Position numbers and translations under genes: made by a program
Shown here: positions 59,311-64,000 of the stretch, one piece after another
How the letters are laid out: each line of letters opens with the position of its first letter
Position numbering within the stretch: position 1 is the stretch's first letter
Notes under the pieces: generated by a model
What the model was told of the DNA's origin: nothing
What the model saw: the letters and a program-made list of their open reading frames with translations, nothing else
Database searches by the model: none
DNA from: Rhyzopertha dominica
Lineage: Eukaryota > Arthropoda > Insecta > Coleoptera > Bostrichidae
DNA length: 64,000 nt
Direction of reading: 5' to 3'
NCBI GenBank assembly: GCA_025024175.1
Contig: QCXZ01000041.1
Span: forward strand, 46,123,786 to 46,187,785

Positions 59311-61045
59311 AGGAGTATTTGCATGTAGAACCCGGCTAAAAACATTTGTTGGTCGAATGGTTCTTTAAACGATATAAACTTTTAATACGTTAGATTTAAA
59401 AGACATTTTATCTGTTAGGATACAAAAAAAGTTTTACAAAAATATACAGGATGTTAAATTTAGAAGCCTCACCACTGGAATATCGAAAACCTGATTAAAT
59501 AGGCACAATTATGTAGCTTAATGGCTTATTTAATATGCAAGTAAAAAAACGAATAGATTGCGAATCGTTCAGCATTTGTTTTTTTTTTTTTTAGGAAAAA
59601 GCCAATTTTTTTATTATTTGTATAATTTTTTAGTCTATTTGTATGGAAATATTGAACAAGTATGATGTTAATATTTGTTAATATTTTGAGTATTTCAAGT
59701 AATGCAGTTATCAGTTTTTTCTGTAAACTGTTTTTGAGCCATTGACACGCTTGTTTTTATTTTTTGTATGATCGCCATATTGCGTTTTTACATATCCAAA
59801 TTCCATTTATGAATGAATGATAAAATGTTATGAAAAAAAATGTTCAGAAATGAAAATTATCCAGGAATGCAAAATTTTAAAGCTTACATTCTTGAGTTTG
59901 TTTTACATATCATTTTATAATTATCACTACTGTATCTAGTAGTCAGATGAAAGTAAGGATATGAAATAATAACCTACTTAAAAACAACATTTATATACAA
60001 AACTTAAAAAGATAAAACCGGCCAGATTGCCACCATAAAATTATTGAAAATTACGATCAAAACAAATACATCTATAATTTTTGGATGTAGTGTTGCAATT
60101 TGCATTAAAAGAAACAAAAAAATTAACAAATTTTCTGTTAAAACAACATAAAACAAAAATACGGTTATTTGTGGAAGTCCCTAAACAAAGAATTCCGCTA
60201 AATATAGTGTAAAATTGTCAACACTGTATTAAGTGTTGCGTGANGTACTAAGGCAGTTTANGGACCTATCTATTTATTTTAATAGCTACCAAGTGTGCCA
60301 AAAGAAGTATTAACTTAAAAAATGAAGTAGGGGCGTATTTCCGGTTAAACAGGATGTGTGAAAAAATTTAAAAAAAATATTATTTGCTTTCAACTTCATA
60401 TCCATCCCAAATATCCAAATAATTTATTTTCATATAACGGAGTTGTTGAACTGTTCCTGAATGTTGTATGAACCATGTACTTATTTTAGAAATCGGTAAA
60501 TATATGTAAATACTTCCAAAATTAAAATTCGCAAATATTCGCAGCTAACGCATTTTAAGTTTGAAAGTACGATCTTTTTTCTGTTTTCTAATACAAAAAT
60601 TACTGCCCAATAGATGTCAGAAGTATATTAAAAAAAGTAATTTACAATTCTGTTAACAAAACGTTACCGAAAATTTTGTTACTTTCAAAAANTTCCATTT
60701 CTGTATGAAAACAGATAAACTGACAATAAAGATTATTAAATTATGTAATACACATCTGTGGCAGAACAATCCATTTTACGAAATTTGGCAAAGTTCATTA
60801 CAGATTCACTAATTCACTTGTTGAAGTGTAAGTTGACACGAAACGATAACAACAAATAAACTTGCGTTGCGCAATTGCCAACTTCTGACGAGTTGCTCCG
60901 CCACCTACTACCAAAAACATACAAAATATTCACGGCCCTCTCCTATATATTTATTGTTGTTTCAGAATTAACAACTTTTATTTTTGTATTTGACATTTTT
61001 AGTTAGTGACTTATGGCCAGTTTTTCAATACAAATACTCCATTGT
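59311..61045. other. no gene recognised (intron)
   Basis: AT-rich with a T homopolymer near 59578 and Ns near 60244, 60261 and 60692. Motifs such as ACAGGATGT at 59446 and 60350 recall repeat ends, but no element could be delimited. Confidence 0.4.
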
Positions 61046-61359
61046 GCGTCGGCTTTTGACCGCGTCGGATGGAGTGGTGAATATGAGAATGCGAGAGCAG
61101 ATGCCCTCAGTGCCATATAAACAGAACTCTGCGAACTAGGCGGTCTATAAATTACAGGCTTCGACCTAGTGCAGGTTCCTATCGATGACGTCAGATAATG
61201 CTCCGAAGGCGAGATGATTTGAATAAATCTTCTGCTCTGGTCGATGTCTCTAATTTATAGACCGCCTAGTTCGCAGAGTTGCGCTTAGATGGCACTGAGG
61301 GCGTCTGCAGTCGCATTCTCTTATACACCAGTCCATCCGTCGCGGTTAAAAGCCGCGGT
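61046..61359. repeat. long inverted repeat next to a hammerhead-like motif
   Basis: Left arm 61046-61154 and right arm 61251-61359 are reverse complements at roughly 85 percent by eye. The inner part AACTCTGCGAACTAGGCGG with the adjoining TCTATAAATTA is essentially exact. The spacer holds another inverted scrap of the same family (AGCAGAAGATTTATTCAAATC on the minus strand, about 61217-61237). The right arm runs straight into the hammerhead-like core at 61381, so the arms are head-to-head copies of one family-A unit, the left one truncated before its core. Confidence 0.8.
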
Positions 61360-61364
61360 CAGTT

Positions 61365-61432
61365 TGCTGTCTGCCCATACCTGGTGAGCCCGAACAGGGC
61401 GAAACTAGTCGCAGGCAGAAGATTTATTCAAA
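61365..61432 (+). ncRNA. hammerhead-ribozyme-like unit, family A copy 3 (one core mutation)
   Basis: CTGGTGAG (61381-61388) is followed by helix II GCCC-GAACA-GGGC, GAAAC (61401-61405), TA and GTC (61408-61410). The only core deviation is G for A at position 6. Helix I closes through TCTGCC (61370-61375) with GGCAGA (61414-61419), leaving an internal loop beside the core as in natural type I hammerheads with loop contacts. It is homologous to 41040-41255. Confidence 0.7.
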
Positions 61433-62232
61433 TCAGTGCTGCTCTTTCTACCACAATCTTAGTAGATTTACTACACTGCCCTTCTATATACTACGCTACC
61501 ACCACATTAAATATTGTACTACAATTTGCATCAAGTTATGCTACTCGAATTTATGGGTTTTTACTTATGTTAATTATTCTGTGACCTTACTCGTTAGTTC
61601 ACATCTTCACATTCATTTTAAACTTTAGTGTATAGTTTTGCGGTTCTATTCTGAACGTGCATATTATAATATATAACCCTCAAAAAGTCACTGTTAAATT
61701 ATAAGCATCAACAATAATAATACCGTTGTCTGAAAATTGTAATATTCAGGCATCGATAATACCTGAACTTTTACTTAGGAATCTAGAATCTACTACAATT
61801 TACTTAATTCTACTATCTACTACAATTTACTTAATTCTACTACAATTTCTCGGTAGATGTCACTACACTAATTCAAATTATTATTACTAAAACGTTAACA
61901 AACATTTTTCTTTTCTTTAATATAACATTCCCAACTAAGTCACTGAATTTTATTTCAAATACCTTTTACAAGTATTCGTAGTCAGTTTTAAATGCCTACA
62001 TTGATCGTCATTTTTCACACTGCTTCGTAATATCTTTATTATTACTGACACATTAGTATTACGAAAACTTTTGTTTGCGTCTTGATTTACTTTCTCGCAG
62101 TGCCCTTCATCAGCATCTCTTTATCCTTTAGTCCTAAGAACGAACGATATCTTCGAGATAAGATTACCACGTTTGCATATCATTTTTATCCTTAAACGCT
62201 ACAACCACAACTAAAACGTTATCTCCCAACAG
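61433..62232. other. no gene recognised (intron end)
   Basis: AT-rich with a short tandem CTACTACAATTTACTTAATT duplication near 61790-61850. It ends in the 3' splice site TTATCTCCCAACAG at 62232. Confidence 0.5.
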
Positions 62233-62558
62233 GCAACGAAGCCGACGTCAACATGGAGTCCAGCGAGGCCGATTACGAGTCCGACTGGCCCTCCACCATG
62301 CCAAACATAACGTCCATATCGCCGTACACGCCGGATCCGGAGGACAGGCTGACCATCCAGGACCTGGTGGGCCTGCGACTGCCCAACATCCGGAACTCGA
62401 CGGAAGTAACGACCGACGAGGAGTTCTCGTACCGGATGTCGGCTTACGACAACGTCGACGACAGGAAGGTGCCGAGGGCGCCTCCTTCGGAGATCAGCGA
62501 GGTGACGGAGTTTTCGGAGCCGTGGACGGAGGTCAGTCATGGGATGTCGAACACTGAG
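62233..62558 (+). CDS. spri: Sprint/RIN-family protein, third exon in window
   Basis: A 326-bp exon between CTCCCAACAG| (62232) and GAG|GTGAGT (62559). It begins with two bases that complete the codon split at 51941 and ends in phase 0. The peptide reads NEADVNMESSEADYESDW, then TPDPEDRLTIQDLVGLRLPN, then EEFSYRMSAYDNVDD and an acidic EISEVTEFSEPWTEVSHG end. The exon is markedly richer in GC than its introns, with frame-consistent codon use. No catalytic domain is present. In the RIN/Sprint family the linker is followed by the VPS9 domain, which should lie beyond this window. A long shadow frame on the minus strand is not real. An unspliced reading would stop 15 bp into the intron. Confidence 0.8.
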
Positions 62559-64000
62559 GTGAGTGAGTAGCTGTTTCTTGAATTCAACTGTCAACAGACG
62601 TGTGCTTGAGGAGCGTACGAAAGTACGGCTGGATTCTAAGTCATTTTGATTACAAACTATGGCATCAAAAAGCGTAACATCTACCTTAACAACTTTTTTT
62701 TGAAAATTTCCCTACATTGCGAAATTTTACAAGAATTGCATAGATACATTGTAAAAAACCGCTGCAAATTGAATCAATACTTCCACATCCAATAGTCCAA
62801 ATGACATTTACGTTCTTAGTTCTTATACTATACGATTAATAATCAGATTTTGAGCATTTTTCTCTATCCAAACTTTTTTTTAAGACAAAGTCCTCGTGAT
62901 ATTAGCAAAAATATATAAATTTTAAAATCTGTTTTTTCCAAATAACTCGAAAATTATTAACTTAACGAAAAAATTACAAGAGTGCTTTCTGATTAGAAAT
63001 TTGATTTTCTATGTAATACCAAAATTTAAAAAAAAAAACGTACGAGCAGGGACCAAAAAAGGTTTTTTGGAAATATTTCGAAAATGTCAAAATTTTGAAT
63101 AAATTTTCTAAGACACTTTTGTGGGAAATTTTATTTCCTATCTGATGGCATTTTCATTTTTTGAATATATTAAATATATTCGGAGATATTTAGGAAAAAC
63201 CGTTTTCTTTATGTGTGACGCTTTTTTGCTAATATCTTCTAAACAGTTTGCTGCACCGAAAATTTATAAGAACGAATATTACTCGCAGTTATACTACTAA
63301 TCACATACTAAAACGGAAAAAAATATAAAATAATAATTTTTGCAAAAAGGTTAATAACCCCCCAATTTCGCCCCCTTGCCAATACCCTACTTACCCCACA
63401 AACAATAGGTCGCTTTGGGTAGTTGAGATTTATACGTTTGCCAAATTTCAAGTTCGTATATTAAGTCTTTCGAAAGTTATCGTGTCCACAAGCAAAACCA
63501 TAGACACACAGACAAAAATTTTGTTTGCTCAAACAAAATAAAAGCAAATAAAAATTTTTGGCAATTTTTTTCGCGATATAATACTTCCCATCCGTTGGAT
63601 GTGGAAGTAAAGTTGGCAAACTTTCCTTAAAATGCAGTCATTTCAAAATACATATTTGATTAACTGATTAATTAAAAACACTTAGCGTTACGAGTATTAT
63701 CAAAAAACTTAGGTGGCTATGAAAAAATAAGTTTGTCACATATTTGAAAATAATTTTCCCAGGTTATGTAATTCAAAGCTTAATTATGTGTCAAAACAAA
63801 ATAAAATAGTCCAGATTTTAAATTAAAATAAATTAGAATAAACAATGTTATGTTATAAGTTATTCAAAATGTCGACCTTGTTGTTCCAGGCATTTATTGT
63901 TCCTTGTTTGAAAAGAACGTTCCACTTTTTTGTCGTATTATTTTTAGATTTCCAACAGAATAATAGTGAAAGTTGTGTTTATTAACACATCCAGTACTGT
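62559..64000. other. intron of the Sprint-like gene, continuing past the window
   Basis: AT-rich. A segment around 63400-63530 (TTTCAAGTTCGTAT and a following CACACAGACA block) resembles a dispersed insect repeat but its ends cannot be defined. Confidence 0.45.

Noticed and set aside
62211..62594. 127-codon minus-strand frame with many Arg and His
   Set aside because: Antisense shadow of the GC-rich third Sprint-like exon, which has correct splice sites and phase on the + strand.

Overview
This window looks like a piece of an insect nuclear genome, order not determinable from sequence alone. It is AT-rich, it has spliceosomal exons separated by kilobases of non-coding DNA, and it carries arthropod-type transposable elements. 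The only conserved host gene I can support is on the + strand in the right-hand part. Three consecutive exons (46288-46493, 50334-51941, 62233-62558) encode the N-terminal half of a Ras/Rab-interactor protein of the Sprint/RIN family. They include an SH2 domain (FVVR motif), a polyproline stretch and a long Ser/Pro-rich linker. All three junctions are phase-consistent. The upstream exons and the expected C-terminal VPS9 (Rab5 GEF) and RA domains lie outside the window.

The left 46 kb has no other recognisable conserved host gene and is probably the upstream intron or flank of the same gene. Near its left end (1353/1354) is a zero-length acceptor/donor junction behind a pyrimidine tract, which looks like a recursive-splicing (ratchet) site. 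Non-coding islands of higher GC at about 7.0-7.4, 21.2-21.4, 27.9-28.2, 36.6-36.75, 40.2-40.4 and 43.06-43.5 kb are candidate regulatory DNA, but this is only inferred. Two small THAP zinc-finger genes or relics occur: a two-exon model at 15.4-16.1 kb (+) and a short exon at 10.45-10.6 kb (-).

The rest is a dense record of mobile elements. There is a full-length Ty1/copia element (30193-34416) with 207-bp LTRs that show no differences by eye and a 5-bp target duplication, yet its coding region is broken. There is a 5'-truncated LINE (11.4-13.0 kb, -) and a small Ty3/gypsy RT fragment (28.5-28.7 kb, -). Two Tc1/mariner-superfamily transposase relics lie at 5.1-5.7 kb (-) and 39.2-40.0 kb (+). 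Two non-autonomous hAT elements have perfect 8-bp target duplications (36971-37813 and 48737-49693), and a 160-bp MITE lies at 49726-49885. Three Penelope-like elements (9.55-10.27, 43.65-44.96 and 56.2-58.2 kb) and several foldback or tandem repeats complete the list.

The most interesting signal is a scatter of hammerhead-ribozyme-like sequences in two small repeat families. Family A occurs at 41.04-41.25 kb (+), 59.24-59.31 kb (-) and 61.05-61.42 kb (+). Family B occurs at 37.61-37.72 kb (+, nested in a hAT element) and 42.33-42.44 kb (-). The 42.4-kb copy has every core residue of the hammerhead consensus; the other four each carry a core defect. Their long helix I arms are still complementary in several copies. 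They resemble the retrozyme/Penelope-type ribozymes known from metazoans, and looser hammerhead-like motifs end two of the Penelope-like elements here.
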